Shown: piece by piece, positions 25,665-34,038 of the stretch
Numbering within the stretch: position 1 is the first letter of the stretch
Layout of the letters: each line of letters begins with the position of its first letter
Assembly (NCBI GenBank): GCA_049649525.1
Contig: JBARZE010000064.1
Coordinates: 62,001-126,000, forward strand
From: JAAURB01 sp049649525
GTDB taxonomy: Bacteria; Cyanobacteriota; Cyanobacteriia; Cyanobacteriales; Microcoleaceae
DNA: 64,000 bases
Reading direction: 5' to 3'
Notes under the pieces: model-generated
Told to the model about the DNA's origin: nothing
The model's database searches: none
The model's input: the letters and a program-made list of their open reading frames with translations, nothing else
Program-made: the position numbers and the translations under genes

Positions 25665-26288
25665 ATGCAACCCAACTGGATTAAATGGGGAAAAGCACTA
25701 CAAGCGATCGCCCAAACCGGGCTACATTTTAGTCAAAGTGAATACGATACAGAGCGTTATCGGCAAATTCAAGAGCTTGCAGCAGAGATTTTTGCGGATC
25801 ATAGCTTAACAGAGAAACAAACCATTCTAGATTTATTCTCAAAAGAGTCCGGTTACGCCACACCCAAAGTTGATGTCAGAGGGGTTGTCTTTCGAGACTC
25901 ACAAATTCTGCTGGTTAGAGAAGTGTTAGATCGCCATCGTTGGACTTTACCCGGAGGCTGGGCAGATGTTAATGAAACCCCCTCAACAGCGGTGACACGA
26001 GAAATTTTTGAAGAATCGGGTTATCATTCCAAAGCAGTTAAACTCTTGGCAGTTTACGATCGCACTCATCAAGGTCATACCCCACCGATGCCGTATCATG
26101 TTTATAAACTGTTCTTTTTGTGTGAATTAACAGGCGGAGAAGCCACAATCAGTCATGAAACCAGCGAAATAGGATTTTTCTCAGAAAGTCAAATCCCTGA
26201 ATTATCTCTTTCTCGGGTATTGCCTCATCAAATTCAACGATTTTTTGAATATTACCGCAATCCAGATTTACCCACAGATTTTGATTAG
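25665..26288 (+). CDS. Nudix hydrolase with Nudix-associated N-terminal domain
   Basis: This 207-residue protein has an N-terminal ~60-residue helical domain (IKWGKALQAIAQTGLHFSQS...YDTERYRQIQELAAE) of the type that precedes some ADP-ribose or ADP-sugar pyrophosphatases. The Nudix box is at about residues 105-127: GGWADVNE, seven residues, REIFEESGY, with all catalytic residues present. The substrate is likely a nucleoside diphosphate sugar, by family. It converges with the toxin-antitoxin-like pair, with a shared hairpin between them. Confidence 0.88.
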   Translation: MQPNWIKWGKALQAIAQTGLHFSQSEYDTERYRQIQELAAEIFADHSLTEKQTILDLFSKESGYATPKVDVRGVVFRDSQILLVREVLDRHRWTLPGGWADVNETPSTAVTREIFEESGYHSKAVKLLAVYDRTHQGHTPPMPYHVYKLFFLCELTGGEATISHETSEIGFFSESQIPELSLSRVLPHQIQRFFEYYRNPDLPTDFD

Positions 26289-26318
26289 ATTATCAAGGAT
26301 AAAAAAATACTTTGACAC

Positions 26319-26350
26319 AAAAGTGGTTAAACCGCTGGCTAGTCACTTTT
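26319..26350. terminator. candidate bidirectional terminator
   Basis: AAAAGTG (26319-26325) and CACTTTT (26344-26350) form a 7-bp stem around an 18-base loop, with A-rich and T-rich flanks that could serve both convergent genes. Confidence 0.4.
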
Positions 26351-26682
26351 TAATACAGGGTGAAAATACCTAAGTTCTGGTCTTGATGGAAGTTTTCAAT
26401 ATCAATAAAGTTAGTTCTTAAGATTGTTTCAATCTCTCTAGTGCTACAGTTTCCCCGACGAATCCAAATGACTTTTGGAGGAAAACCAAGCAGAATTACA
26501 ATTTCGTTAAAATCTGAGTCTTTTGTAACTATCATGTAGTCATGCTCGCCAGCATAGTGCCACACTTCTTGGTCAGATACTTGCTCAAGTTCCAATAAAA
26601 AGAGGTGATTGGAATTAGGGAAAATATCAGCCAGTCGATTGACTAAGCGAGGGGATAAGTTGTGGTCAAATAATAATTTCAT
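26350..26682 (-). CDS. DUF5615 PIN-like protein (putative toxin)
   Basis: This 110-residue protein of the PIN-like/Mut7-C superfamily has LLFDHNLSPRLVNRL at the N-terminus with the first acidic residue, DQEVWHYAGEHDYMIVTKDSDFNEI in the middle with the acidic cluster, and IWIRRGNCSTREIE near the end. This is the DUF5615 layout. Such proteins are presumed ribonucleases paired with a DUF433 antitoxin. Its start codon overlaps the upstream stop by four bases (ATGA), so translation is coupled. Confidence 0.88.
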   Translation of the reverse strand: MKLLFDHNLSPRLVNRLADIFPNSNHLFLLELEQVSDQEVWHYAGEHDYMIVTKDSDFNEIVILLGFPPKVIWIRRGNCSTREIETILRTNFIDIENFHQDQNLGIFTLY

Positions 26683-26903
26683 GTTTTAACCATCAAGGTT
26701 TGCCGTTCTCGCTCAGCGGCGTAGCTAAGACAGGCTAGAATATCTTCTTGAGTCAGATAGGGAAAATCTTCAAGAATTTCTTGATAGGTCATTCCAGAAG
26801 CGAGGTAGGAGAGGACATCATAAACAGTGATTCGCATTCCTCGAATACAGGGTTTACCGCTTCGTTTTCCGGGTTCAATCGTGATGATTTCTGAGTAGTT
26901 CAT
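26679..26903 (-). CDS. DUF433 domain protein (putative antitoxin)
   Basis: This 74-residue protein has the DUF433 pattern SGKPCIRGMRITVYDVL, then LASGMTYQEILEDFPYLTQEDILACLSYAAER. The helical domain resembles a small DNA-binding fold. It is encoded immediately upstream of, and overlapping, the PIN-like gene, the usual antitoxin-first order. It probably represses its own promoter and neutralises the partner; that role is from the family, not shown here. Confidence 0.9.
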   Translation of the reverse strand: MNYSEIITIEPGKRSGKPCIRGMRITVYDVLSYLASGMTYQEILEDFPYLTQEDILACLSYAAERERQTLMVKT

Positions 26904-26933
26904 AGTGGGTTGATTTGAATTAAGCTAGACTTA

Positions 26934-27884
26934 TTAATTTCCGGGGATGTTCTCAACTGCCTCCGTTTCCCCGGCATGATAGGAACTGCGAACCAATGGC
27001 CCAGAACGAACATGAGAAAATCCCATTTCCCTGGCTAATGTCCCTAAGCAATCAAATTCTTCGGGTGTCCAATATTTCTGTACAGGCAGATGTAATAAAG
27101 ACGGACGCATATATTGACCCAAAGTAACGCGATCGCATCCAATATGTCTTAAATCTTGTAACGTTTGAAGAATCTCGGTTTCAGTTTCCCCATGACCCAA
27201 CATCAATCCAGATTTGGTCGGTATGGTTGGATCGAGTTGCTTGACCATTCTGAGGACATCAAGTGATCGCTGGTATTTGGCCCCCCGTCGCACAGGCCCT
27301 TGTAAGCGTTGTACCGTTTCCACATTATGGTTATAACAAGCGGGTTTAGCTTTCACCACCGTAGCAATGCGTTGATGTTGTCGAGTCTGAGGATCGCCCC
27401 CCCCTTGTGCGCCCCAAAAATCCGCTGTCAGGACTTCAATTTGAGTTTGAGGGTTAAGCTCACGAATTGCCCCCATTGTTGCGACAAAAGTACCTGCACC
27501 CCCGTCAGAGAGATCATCTCGTGCCACTGCGGTCAAGACAACATACCGTAATCCCAATAATTGAACCGCTGAGGCTACTTTTCGAGGTTCAAGTGGATCT
27601 ATTGCCATCGGTGCATGACCCTTATCCACCTGACAAAAAGCACAAGCACGGGTGCAAACAGGCCCCATGAGCAAAAATGTAGCCGTTTTCTGGGCATAGC
27701 ATTCCCCTCGGTTAGGGCAGCGACCTTCTTCACAAATCGTATGAATTTGTCGCTTTTTAATAATTTGCTGAACAGAGGATAACTCGCTTGCTTTACCAAT
27801 AGGTCGGCGCAGCCATGCAGGCATCGGTTCAATAGAAGATGGACCAATGGGGGAGGGTTGTGAGTTAGGAGTAGACATTGCCAA
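26934..27884 (-). CDS. lipA: lipoyl synthase
   Basis: This radical SAM enzyme inserts two sulfurs into protein-bound octanoyl groups. It has 316 residues. The auxiliary cluster motif is CEEGRCPNRGEC (about residues 50-61) and the SAM cluster motif CTRACAFC (about 77-84). The C-terminal RSSYHAGE supplies the serine ligand of the auxiliary cluster. The N-terminal ~15 residues are low in complexity. It is divergent from the response regulator gene across a 142-bp spacer that carries two perfect palindromes. Confidence 0.95.
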   Translation of the reverse strand: MAMSTPNSQPSPIGPSSIEPMPAWLRRPIGKASELSSVQQIIKKRQIHTICEEGRCPNRGECYAQKTATFLLMGPVCTRACAFCQVDKGHAPMAIDPLEPRKVASAVQLLGLRYVVLTAVARDDLSDGGAGTFVATMGAIRELNPQTQIEVLTADFWGAQGGGDPQTRQHQRIATVVKAKPACYNHNVETVQRLQGPVRRGAKYQRSLDVLRMVKQLDPTIPTKSGLMLGHGETETEILQTLQDLRHIGCDRVTLGQYMRPSLLHLPVQKYWTPEEFDCLGTLAREMGFSHVRSGPLVRSSYHAGETEAVENIPGN

Positions 27885-27920
27885 TTAAAATTTTCAACAA
27901 CTTTGCGCTTTTGTGCGGGT

Positions 27921-27934
27921 TTAGATTAATCTAA
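27921..27934. promoter_or_regulatory. 14-bp perfect palindrome in divergent lipA/response-regulator spacer
   Basis: TTAGATTAATCTAA is its own reverse complement. It lies 37 bp upstream of lipA and 92 bp upstream of the regulator start. It could be an operator for either gene; nothing identifies the binding protein. Confidence 0.35.
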
Positions 27935-27964
27935 TGTAGGAAACTACGCTAGACTTGTGGCTTA

Positions 27965-27982
27965 AGGATCAATTTTGATCCT
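27965..27982 (+). promoter_or_regulatory. inverted repeat in the response-regulator leader
   Basis: AGGATCAA and TTGATCCT flank a TT centre, giving an 8-bp stem without a real loop, so it is more likely a protein site than an RNA hairpin. It ends 44 bp before the GTG start. Confidence 0.3.
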
Positions 27983-28026
27983 GTCTATAAGTTCAAACAT
28001 TTATCTCATCGGTAGGGGAGTCAGTC

Positions 28027-28620
28027 GTGGCAGGTCAGAAAATCCTGGTTATTGATGATAGCAAAGTCATCCGGGTACGGGTGCGAGAGATGCTACCCCC
28101 GGGTAATTTTGATGTCTTAGAGGCAAAAGATGGCAAACAGGGCTTAGACCTAATCCATCAAGAAAAGCCTAGCTTAATTATGTTAGATTTCTTACTCCCC
28201 AAGCTCAGTGGTTGGGATGTTTTTCAGCAAATTCAAGCCAATGAGGAGCTGCGAAAGATTCCGTTAGTTCTGATGTCGGGGCGTAAAGAAGAGGTCACAG
28301 AAAAAATCCCAGAGCCATTTAAATACTTTGAGTTTATCGAAAAGCCTTTTGAAAAGCAGCAATTGATTGGGGCAATTAAATCCGCCTTTCAAAAAGCAAA
28401 ACTGCCCCGTCCGACAGCAGCGCCGATATCAAACCCATCTCAACCTGCTCCAGCCACATCTGCCGTAACAGCTTCGGAAGTTGAAGCGCTCAGAAAACAA
28501 ATGGCGAAGATGCAAGCTGAAATCAATCAGTTGAAAAAGCAAGCCGCTCAGTTGAATGCAGTCAAAAAACTGGTCATTCAACTCAAAGCAATTGTTGTAA
28601 AACAGCGCAAGTCCAAGTAA
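28027..28620 (+). CDS. response regulator with C-terminal coiled coil
   Basis: This 197-residue protein starts at GTG, with AGGGGAG about nine bases upstream. Residues 4-125 are a receiver domain: acidic pair D10-D11, phospho-acceptor D54 in LIMLDFLLP, and conserved lysine in FIEKPFE (about 102). A Pro/Ala/Ser-rich linker (about 130-150) leads to a coiled coil (EVEALRKQMAKMQAEINQL) that replaces any DNA-binding domain. The output is therefore probably protein-protein contact, as in CheY- or PatA-like systems. No cognate kinase is adjacent; several lie within 10 kb. Confidence 0.88.
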   Translation: MAGQKILVIDDSKVIRVRVREMLPPGNFDVLEAKDGKQGLDLIHQEKPSLIMLDFLLPKLSGWDVFQQIQANEELRKIPLVLMSGRKEEVTEKIPEPFKYFEFIEKPFEKQQLIGAIKSAFQKAKLPRPTAAPISNPSQPAPATSAVTASEVEALRKQMAKMQAEINQLKKQAAQLNAVKKLVIQLKAIVVKQRKSK

Positions 28621-28817
28621 CTCTGGGTTATTGGGGTGTTGATATTTAACTAAAAAGTTGGATCAAGCTTAAACCCAGTCGAGATCAAACAATTAACCCT
28701 GATGCATTAATAGCGCTCTGGCATAATGATGTAATTCTTTGCGATCGCTTCTGGCTGAAGTGAGTCATTTATAGCGAGTTTGCGATATAAACTTTTGTTG
28801 AACCCGAGTACTGGACT

Positions 28818-29858
28818 ATGACACCGGCTGCTGCATTTTTAAACTCGCTGCGCCCTAAGCTGACACCCCTGAAACAGCACATTGATCAATTCTCTAATGT
28901 CCGAGTTTTGGTGGTGGGGGATTTAACATTAGATGAATTTCTCACCGGTCAAGTCGAACGACTCTCTCGAGAAGCACCCGTCTTAATTTTGCGGCATGAA
29001 AACACTCGCAGAATTCCAGGAGGCGGCGCAAATGCAGTCTACAATTTAGCCAAGTTAGGCGCTGAGGTGGCGGTGGCTGGATTTGTGGGTCAGGACGAAC
29101 AAGGCATCGCACTACGAGATCTATTTGAGGCGGTTGGTATTAATACTGAGGGAATGCTACTCGATCCTAACCGTCCCACGGTGACAAAAACCAGAATTTC
29201 GGGTCATGCTCGCCAGTCTGTGACCCAGCAAATTGTTCGAGTAGATCGTAAATCTGATGAATTGCCGGATTTAGATTTGCAGTTACAACTGGCCAAATTT
29301 ATTCGTGACTCACTACCACACGTCTCAGCAGTGGTGTGTTCGGACTACGGAGATGGTGTTTTGACTTTACCTGTGATTAAAGCGGCTCTAGAGCATTCTC
29401 TGACGGTTGTAGACGCTCAGCAGGATTTACATCGTTATCAGGGCGCAACCGTGTTCACGCCCAATTTACCCGAGGCAGAGCAAGCGGTCAGATACGGGAT
29501 TAAAGATCAACACACTCTCACTCAAGCAGGGGCAGATTTATTACAGTTAACCCAAGCTCAATGTATCTTGATTACTCGGGGAGATGAGGGGATGAGTGGA
29601 TTTAAACCCACCGAGTTGGCTACCCCTTCATTTCATATTCCAGCTTTTAACCGGACGGATGTATTTGATGTCACTGGCGCAGGAGATACAGTGGTCGCTG
29701 CCTTAACGTTAGGATTGTGTACAGGAACTTCATTTGAAGATGCTGCCATTCTGGGTAATGTTGCAGCCAGTTTAGTAGTGCGGCAGTTTGGCACCGCAAC
29801 AACAACTCAACAAGAAATGAAGGAAACTTTACAAACCCTTGTTGAGTCCTTCAGTTAA
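28818..29858 (+). CDS. hldA: D-glycero-beta-D-manno-heptose-7-phosphate kinase (HldE/RfaE domain 1)
   Basis: This 346-residue PfkB-type sugar kinase has the N-terminal motif VLVVGDLTLDEFLTGQVERLS, GGGANAVYNLAKLGAEV (about residues 68-84), and the ATP/anion-hole motif DVTGAGDTVVAA (about 287-298) with the catalytic Asp. It matches the first domain of bifunctional HldE and lacks the nucleotidyltransferase domain, so it would make only the bisphosphate step of ADP-heptose synthesis. A ribokinase-like alternative specificity cannot be excluded. The next gene begins 18 bp downstream. Confidence 0.85.
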   Translation: MTPAAAFLNSLRPKLTPLKQHIDQFSNVRVLVVGDLTLDEFLTGQVERLSREAPVLILRHENTRRIPGGGANAVYNLAKLGAEVAVAGFVGQDEQGIALRDLFEAVGINTEGMLLDPNRPTVTKTRISGHARQSVTQQIVRVDRKSDELPDLDLQLQLAKFIRDSLPHVSAVVCSDYGDGVLTLPVIKAALEHSLTVVDAQQDLHRYQGATVFTPNLPEAEQAVRYGIKDQHTLTQAGADLLQLTQAQCILITRGDEGMSGFKPTELATPSFHIPAFNRTDVFDVTGAGDTVVAALTLGLCTGTSFEDAAILGNVAASLVVRQFGTATTTQQEMKETLQTLVESFS

Positions 29859-29876
29859 AGGAGGGAATGTCTAATC

Positions 29877-30656
29877 ATGGCAAGGGCTGATATCATGATT
29901 CGGTTTCAACAATTGCTTTATCAACGAGCAGGGCGGGTAGCAGTCAGTACACTATTTTTATGGGGTAATGTCTTTAATGTCGTCGGGCGATCGCAAACTT
30001 TAGCATTATGGAAACCTTGTTTTGCAGAAACCGATGATCTGCCCTCTGCGCCCCTGTCTCAAACAGAATTTAGTACTCCCAGTCTTTGGTTAGAAAAAGA
30101 TATCTACAGCGATGTCATTCAAGCAACCAGAAACCCTTCTCTGGGGAATACAGTCGATACAGAAGTAGATGAAACAATAGAGACACAACTCGAAGCCGAA
30201 AAGTCGGAAATATTGCCCCCAATTGAGCCAGAAACAGTCGATACAGAAGTAGATGAAATTGTAGAGACACAACTCGAAGCCGAAAAGTCGGAAATATTGC
30301 CCCCAATTGACTTAATTCAATCAGAGGATCAACTTTTAACCACTTGGTTTACCCAGAACAAAATCTGGCCTCAATCTTCTACTAACTTTGTCCGCGATCA
30401 ATTAGTGACTTTGGTCGTTAATCGACAGAAATGGCAGGCTGAGCGTTATGTGGGTCAATATGTATTTATGAATCGATTTGGTACAACCGCTCGGGAATAC
30501 GGTTACAATCTTCGAGTTTGTAATGAGAAAGGTGAGTCTTTAGGTTATTATTATTGTGAACTTGAAAAAACACCGATAGATTGCAATATTTCCCTGCGTT
30601 CAGAAGGGTTTCGATTAAGAGATTTCCGAGTATTTGAAGTCATCTCTCCGCCCTAG
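29877..30656 (+). CDS. secreted/anchored hypothetical protein with 28-residue tandem repeat
   Basis: The 259-residue product has a weakly hydrophobic N-terminal region (about residues 22-40, AVSTLFLWGNVFNVVG), possibly a signal or anchor. Residues about 92-145 hold two near-identical 28-residue acidic units (TVDTEVDE, IETQLEAEKSEILPPI), encoded by an 84-bp direct repeat at 30151-30311. The last ~110 residues look like a folded domain (LVTLVVNRQKWQAERYVGQY, then FGTTAREYGYNLRVCN). I do not recognise the family. A strong AAGGAGG precedes the start, and the gene is probably co-transcribed with the heptose kinase 18 bp upstream. Confidence 0.7.
   Translation: MARADIMIRFQQLLYQRAGRVAVSTLFLWGNVFNVVGRSQTLALWKPCFAETDDLPSAPLSQTEFSTPSLWLEKDIYSDVIQATRNPSLGNTVDTEVDETIETQLEAEKSEILPPIEPETVDTEVDEIVETQLEAEKSEILPPIDLIQSEDQLLTTWFTQNKIWPQSSTNFVRDQLVTLVVNRQKWQAERYVGQYVFMNRFGTTAREYGYNLRVCNEKGESLGYYYCELEKTPIDCNISLRSEGFRLRDFRVFEVISPP
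30151..30311 (+). repeat. 84-bp direct tandem repeat inside the hypothetical gene
   Basis: Units at 30151-30234 and 30235-30311 differ at only a few bases (for example AACAATA versus ATTGTAG) and keep the reading frame. The second is slightly incomplete. Confidence 0.9.
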
Positions 30657-30693
30657 AGAATAGGATTAAATAGACCGACTTAATTCAGAACTA

Positions 30694-31815
30694 TTAATTA
30701 TGATTAACGGGTAAACAAATTGTAAACACAGTGCCTTGACCGGGCTGAGAATCGACTGAAATTGTCCCCTGATGCGCTTCAATCACCTGACGACATAAAT
30801 GTAAGCCTAAACCATTTCCTGAACGTTTATGGTTTCCCTGACAAAATGCCTCAAAAATTGTAGCTTGTTCCTCAACCGGAATACCCATTCCTGTATCTTT
30901 GACTTTGATTTTAATCCAATCTGAATTCAGCGTTTTTTGATCGCTCTGATGAATATTCACAGGCGGTTGAGTAGACTCCCACAACACCTCAACTTTTCCC
31001 CTATCGGTAAATTTAATTGCATTTCCCAGCAGATTTGTCAACACTCTGCGTAACTCTATGCGGTCGCCTTTAAATTTTCTAATATTAGTTTTCGTCAGAG
31101 ATTTACAATCTAAACTTAAACCTTTTTCAGTCGCCAGAGGACTCAATTCAGTTACAATTTCATGAATCAATTTTTCCAGATTAAAGTCTACAAAACTTAG
31201 AGTTTTACGACCCATATCATAAGAATAAACCGCTAATAAATTATTCAACATTTTGAGTAAACTTTCATTATTACTCATCATCTGATCTACAGCTTCATTT
31301 AAGTCTTTTGAAATCTCGCCAAATACTTTTTGTTTCATCAACCTTAACATTCGATTCGCTGCAACAAGGGGCGTTCGTAGATCGTGGGTTAAACAACGAA
31401 CAAAGTTTTCTCGTTGATCAATACTATGTTTCAGTCGCAGCAATGAACGAACTCTCGCTTGTAATTCGTCAATTTGAATCGGTTTACGCAAAAAATCATC
31501 TGCTCCTTCATCTAATCCTTTCACCACACTGGATTGTTCATGAGCAGTAATTAATAAAATCGGAATATAAGGCAGTTTAGGATGATTTCTAATTCGTCTT
31601 GTTACTTCATAACCATCCATCTCTGGCATCATCACATCTAACAAAATTAAATCAGGGGGAGATTGCTCAATTTTAGCTAAAGCGCTTGCACCATCGCCCA
31701 CCATAACAATTTGATGCCCTTCTGATTCTAATGTATATTTAACCAGAAGCAAGTTATCTGGAATATCATCAACTGCTAGAATATAACCGTTTGAATTCGT
31801 TTTAGGATTTAACAT
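30694..31815 (-). CDS. receiver-histidine kinase (response regulator fused to kinase)
   Basis: In this 373-residue protein a receiver domain comes first (acidic D16-D17, phospho-acceptor D60 in LILLDVMMPEMDG, conserved Lys in FLRKPIQ). The kinase core follows: phospho-acceptor helix CLTHDLRTPLVAANR (about residues 140-154), N box NLLGNAIKF, G1 DTGMGIP and G2 SGNGLGLHL. The acceptor motif is the HDLRTP variant. There is no membrane segment, so it is cytosolic and likely acts inside a relay. It is the last of three same-strand two-component genes; the next gene upstream is 55 bp away. Confidence 0.9.
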   Translation of the reverse strand: MLNPKTNSNGYILAVDDIPDNLLLVKYTLESEGHQIVMVGDGASALAKIEQSPPDLILLDVMMPEMDGYEVTRRIRNHPKLPYIPILLITAHEQSSVVKGLDEGADDFLRKPIQIDELQARVRSLLRLKHSIDQRENFVRCLTHDLRTPLVAANRMLRLMKQKVFGEISKDLNEAVDQMMSNNESLLKMLNNLLAVYSYDMGRKTLSFVDFNLEKLIHEIVTELSPLATEKGLSLDCKSLTKTNIRKFKGDRIELRRVLTNLLGNAIKFTDRGKVEVLWESTQPPVNIHQSDQKTLNSDWIKIKVKDTGMGIPVEEQATIFEAFCQGNHKRSGNGLGLHLCRQVIEAHQGTISVDSQPGQGTVFTICLPVNHN

Positions 31816-31870
31816 GGATCTTAGAAATACAATTGTTTTGTGTTAACTAGAATGCCTGAGCGGTATAAGA

Positions 31871-33091
31871 TTAAGCTAGAATTGAACAATCACTCAGATA
31901 TCGTGGAAATTTAATTATAAAAGTAGACCCTTTACCGACTTCACTTTCCACCTTTTTCTCTGCTTTCATCAAAGTAACAATTGAATCAACAATTGCTAAA
32001 CCTAACCCTGTACCGTAGTATTTTTTCGTTGTTGTTTGGTTCACTTGCCGAAACGCTTCAAAGATATGAGCAATTTGCTCTGGGGCGATACCAATTCCAG
32101 TATCTTTGATCTCAAGAACAATTCGACTATCCTGTGTTTCGTAAACTTTCACCAACACTTCACCCACACTTGTAAATTTGATGGCGTTTGACAATAAATT
32201 TACCAAGACTTGGCGCATACTTTTAGGATCATTGATTATAAAAGGATCTTCCATTTCAATTTTGACATGGACAGTTAAATGCTTTTCTAGCGCCAGTGAG
32301 CGTAACTCCTCAACGGTTAGCCGAACTAACTGAGCTAAATCAAATTTTTGTAGTTGAAGCTTGACTTGACCTGCTTCAATTTTAGAAAAGTCTAAAATTT
32401 CGTTTAACATCGTTAGTAGATGTTGAGTATTGCTAAAAATTCGCTGTACCATATCCGCCTGTTGAGGGGACAGAGGTTGAGTCGAAGGACGCAACAGAAG
32501 CTGAGAAAATCCTGTGATAGAATTCATCGGGGTTCTCAGCTCATGAGACATGGTTGCTAGAAACTCTGACTTGAGGCGAGATGCTTCGGCTAATTTATGA
32601 TTTTGCAGTTCGATTTGCTGCTGCTGCCGTTCTAACTCCCTATTTTTTCGTAAAAGAAGTTGATTAGTTTCCTGTAACTTTTGGTAAGCTCTCTCGGCTT
32701 TTTCTTCTGCCTGATAAACTCGAATCGCACTGCGAACGACTTGCCAAAGCCGCTCTGGAGAAACACGAGATTTTGAGAGATAATCTGATGCACCCGCTTT
32801 CATTAATTCAACTGCAATTTGTTCATCTCCTTGTCCGGTTAATACAATTAAAGGGACTCGAATTTGAAGGGCTTGCACTTGCTTAAGTAAAGATAACCCA
32901 TCTTGATCGGGAAGACGGTAATCTAAAAATACACAATCAAATCTATTTTGTTGAAGCTGATTAATACCACTGCTACAGTTTTCGGCTTCACTCACTTCGA
33001 GTTTAACCCCTGCCTTTCTAAGTGCTCGCTGTACGGCCAGTCGGTCTACTTCATCATCATCTATAATTAAAATTTTTAACAGTTCTTCCAT
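31871..33091 (-). CDS. receiver-histidine kinase with coiled-coil linker
   Basis: This 406-residue protein has an N-terminal receiver (D11-D13, phospho-acceptor D57 in CVFLDYRLPDQDG), then a coiled coil (QAEEKAERAYQKLQETNQLL...RELERQQQQIELQNHKLAEA) that could transmit state to the kinase core. The acceptor helix is FLATMSHELRTPMNSITGF (about residues 178-196), with N box NLLSNAIKFT, G1 DTGIGIAP and G2 YGTGLGLAI. The DDDEVDRLAVQRAL start is typical of the Rcp1-like receiver class. It is the middle gene of the three-gene cluster; the small regulator upstream is 83 bp away. Confidence 0.9.
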   Translation of the reverse strand: MEELLKILIIDDDEVDRLAVQRALRKAGVKLEVSEAENCSSGINQLQQNRFDCVFLDYRLPDQDGLSLLKQVQALQIRVPLIVLTGQGDEQIAVELMKAGASDYLSKSRVSPERLWQVVRSAIRVYQAEEKAERAYQKLQETNQLLLRKNRELERQQQQIELQNHKLAEASRLKSEFLATMSHELRTPMNSITGFSQLLLRPSTQPLSPQQADMVQRIFSNTQHLLTMLNEILDFSKIEAGQVKLQLQKFDLAQLVRLTVEELRSLALEKHLTVHVKIEMEDPFIINDPKSMRQVLVNLLSNAIKFTSVGEVLVKVYETQDSRIVLEIKDTGIGIAPEQIAHIFEAFRQVNQTTTKKYYGTGLGLAIVDSIVTLMKAEKKVESEVGKGSTFIIKFPRYLSDCSILA

Positions 33092-33174
33092 AGCGGTGGA
33101 TTAGGCTTATGAGTTATGTATGATTCATAACTTTTAATGCTTAAGTGTAGTGAATACTATTTTTGAGTAAAGAA

Positions 33175-33606
33175 TTAAGGCATCTGACAAAGTTTCCAGT
33201 AATTATTCAAGGTGACGATGGCCTCAGCAAACTTAGAAAATGTAACGGGTTTAACAATGTAACCGGCTACATTTAAGTTATAGGCTTCGACGAGATCGCG
33301 ATCTTCATCAGATGTGGTCAGTACGATCACTGGAATCGCTTTAAGTTCTGGATCTGCGCGTAAAACTTGTAAAAATTCTAACCCCCCCATTTTCGGCATA
33401 TTGAGATCGAGCAAAATTAATCGTCGTGTCTCTGGAATGACCGGAGGTTTATCTCCATTTGGACGTAGAACTTTTAAGGCTTCTAATCCATTTCCGGCGA
33501 AATAGAGAGGGTTCTTGATATTACTTTTTTTGAACGCCCGCTTGACATTCATAACATCAACTTCGTCGTCTTCTACTATTAAAATATTAATAGTTTTTTC
33601 CTCCAT
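33175..33606 (-). CDS. single-domain response regulator (Rcp1-like)
   Basis: This 143-residue protein is a receiver domain only. The acidic pocket is in VEDDEVDV (about residues 11-18), the phospho-acceptor D67 in LILLDLNMPKMGG, the switch threonine in VIVLTTSDED and the lysine in YIVKPVTF. The loop before the acceptor (PNGDKPPVIPETRR) is the extended one found in Rcp1, the partner of cyanobacterial phytochrome Cph1. No phytochrome lies nearby. As first gene of the cluster it is probably phosphorylated by, or relays to, the two kinases behind it; that is inference. Confidence 0.9.
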   Translation of the reverse strand: MEEKTINILIVEDDEVDVMNVKRAFKKSNIKNPLYFAGNGLEALKVLRPNGDKPPVIPETRRLILLDLNMPKMGGLEFLQVLRADPELKAIPVIVLTTSDEDRDLVEAYNLNVAGYIVKPVTFSKFAEAIVTLNNYWKLCQMP

Positions 33607-34038
33607 AACTAACGATAATTCCCCAACTTCACCTCAGCATTTTACTGTTGGAATCCGAGGTGTGAACAGATATTATTTAAGTTTTTTATACGTTCATAAT
33701 AAACCTCTCTAAGGACTGAAACCTCAACTGTAGGGATGAACTAAATTTTTATATGTCTCTATCTTAAGATAGAGATTAAGCAATGGGCCATCCGCGACCG
33801 GGAAGTAATGGGTTAATAAAGTAAAGCGAAAAAATAATTCTCTCGATACTTGAGGACTTCGTGATTAAGCGAGTCTGGGCCAAAACTTGATGGCTTAATT
33901 GATTGACAAAATACAACAATATCCAGGCGTTGCGCTGAATAGAGAGTCGTAAACTTTAATAATTATGAATAAATAATTAAAATTGATATGGCAATATTAT
34001 TTATTCTTTAATCACGCATAAATTTCAGCAAAATGGCT
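33607..34038. other. 432-bp spacer, no gene seen
   Basis: No coding frame, repeat or clear terminator was found. A HIP1-like sequence is absent. The segment should contain the promoter of the three-gene two-component cluster. Confidence 0.35.
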
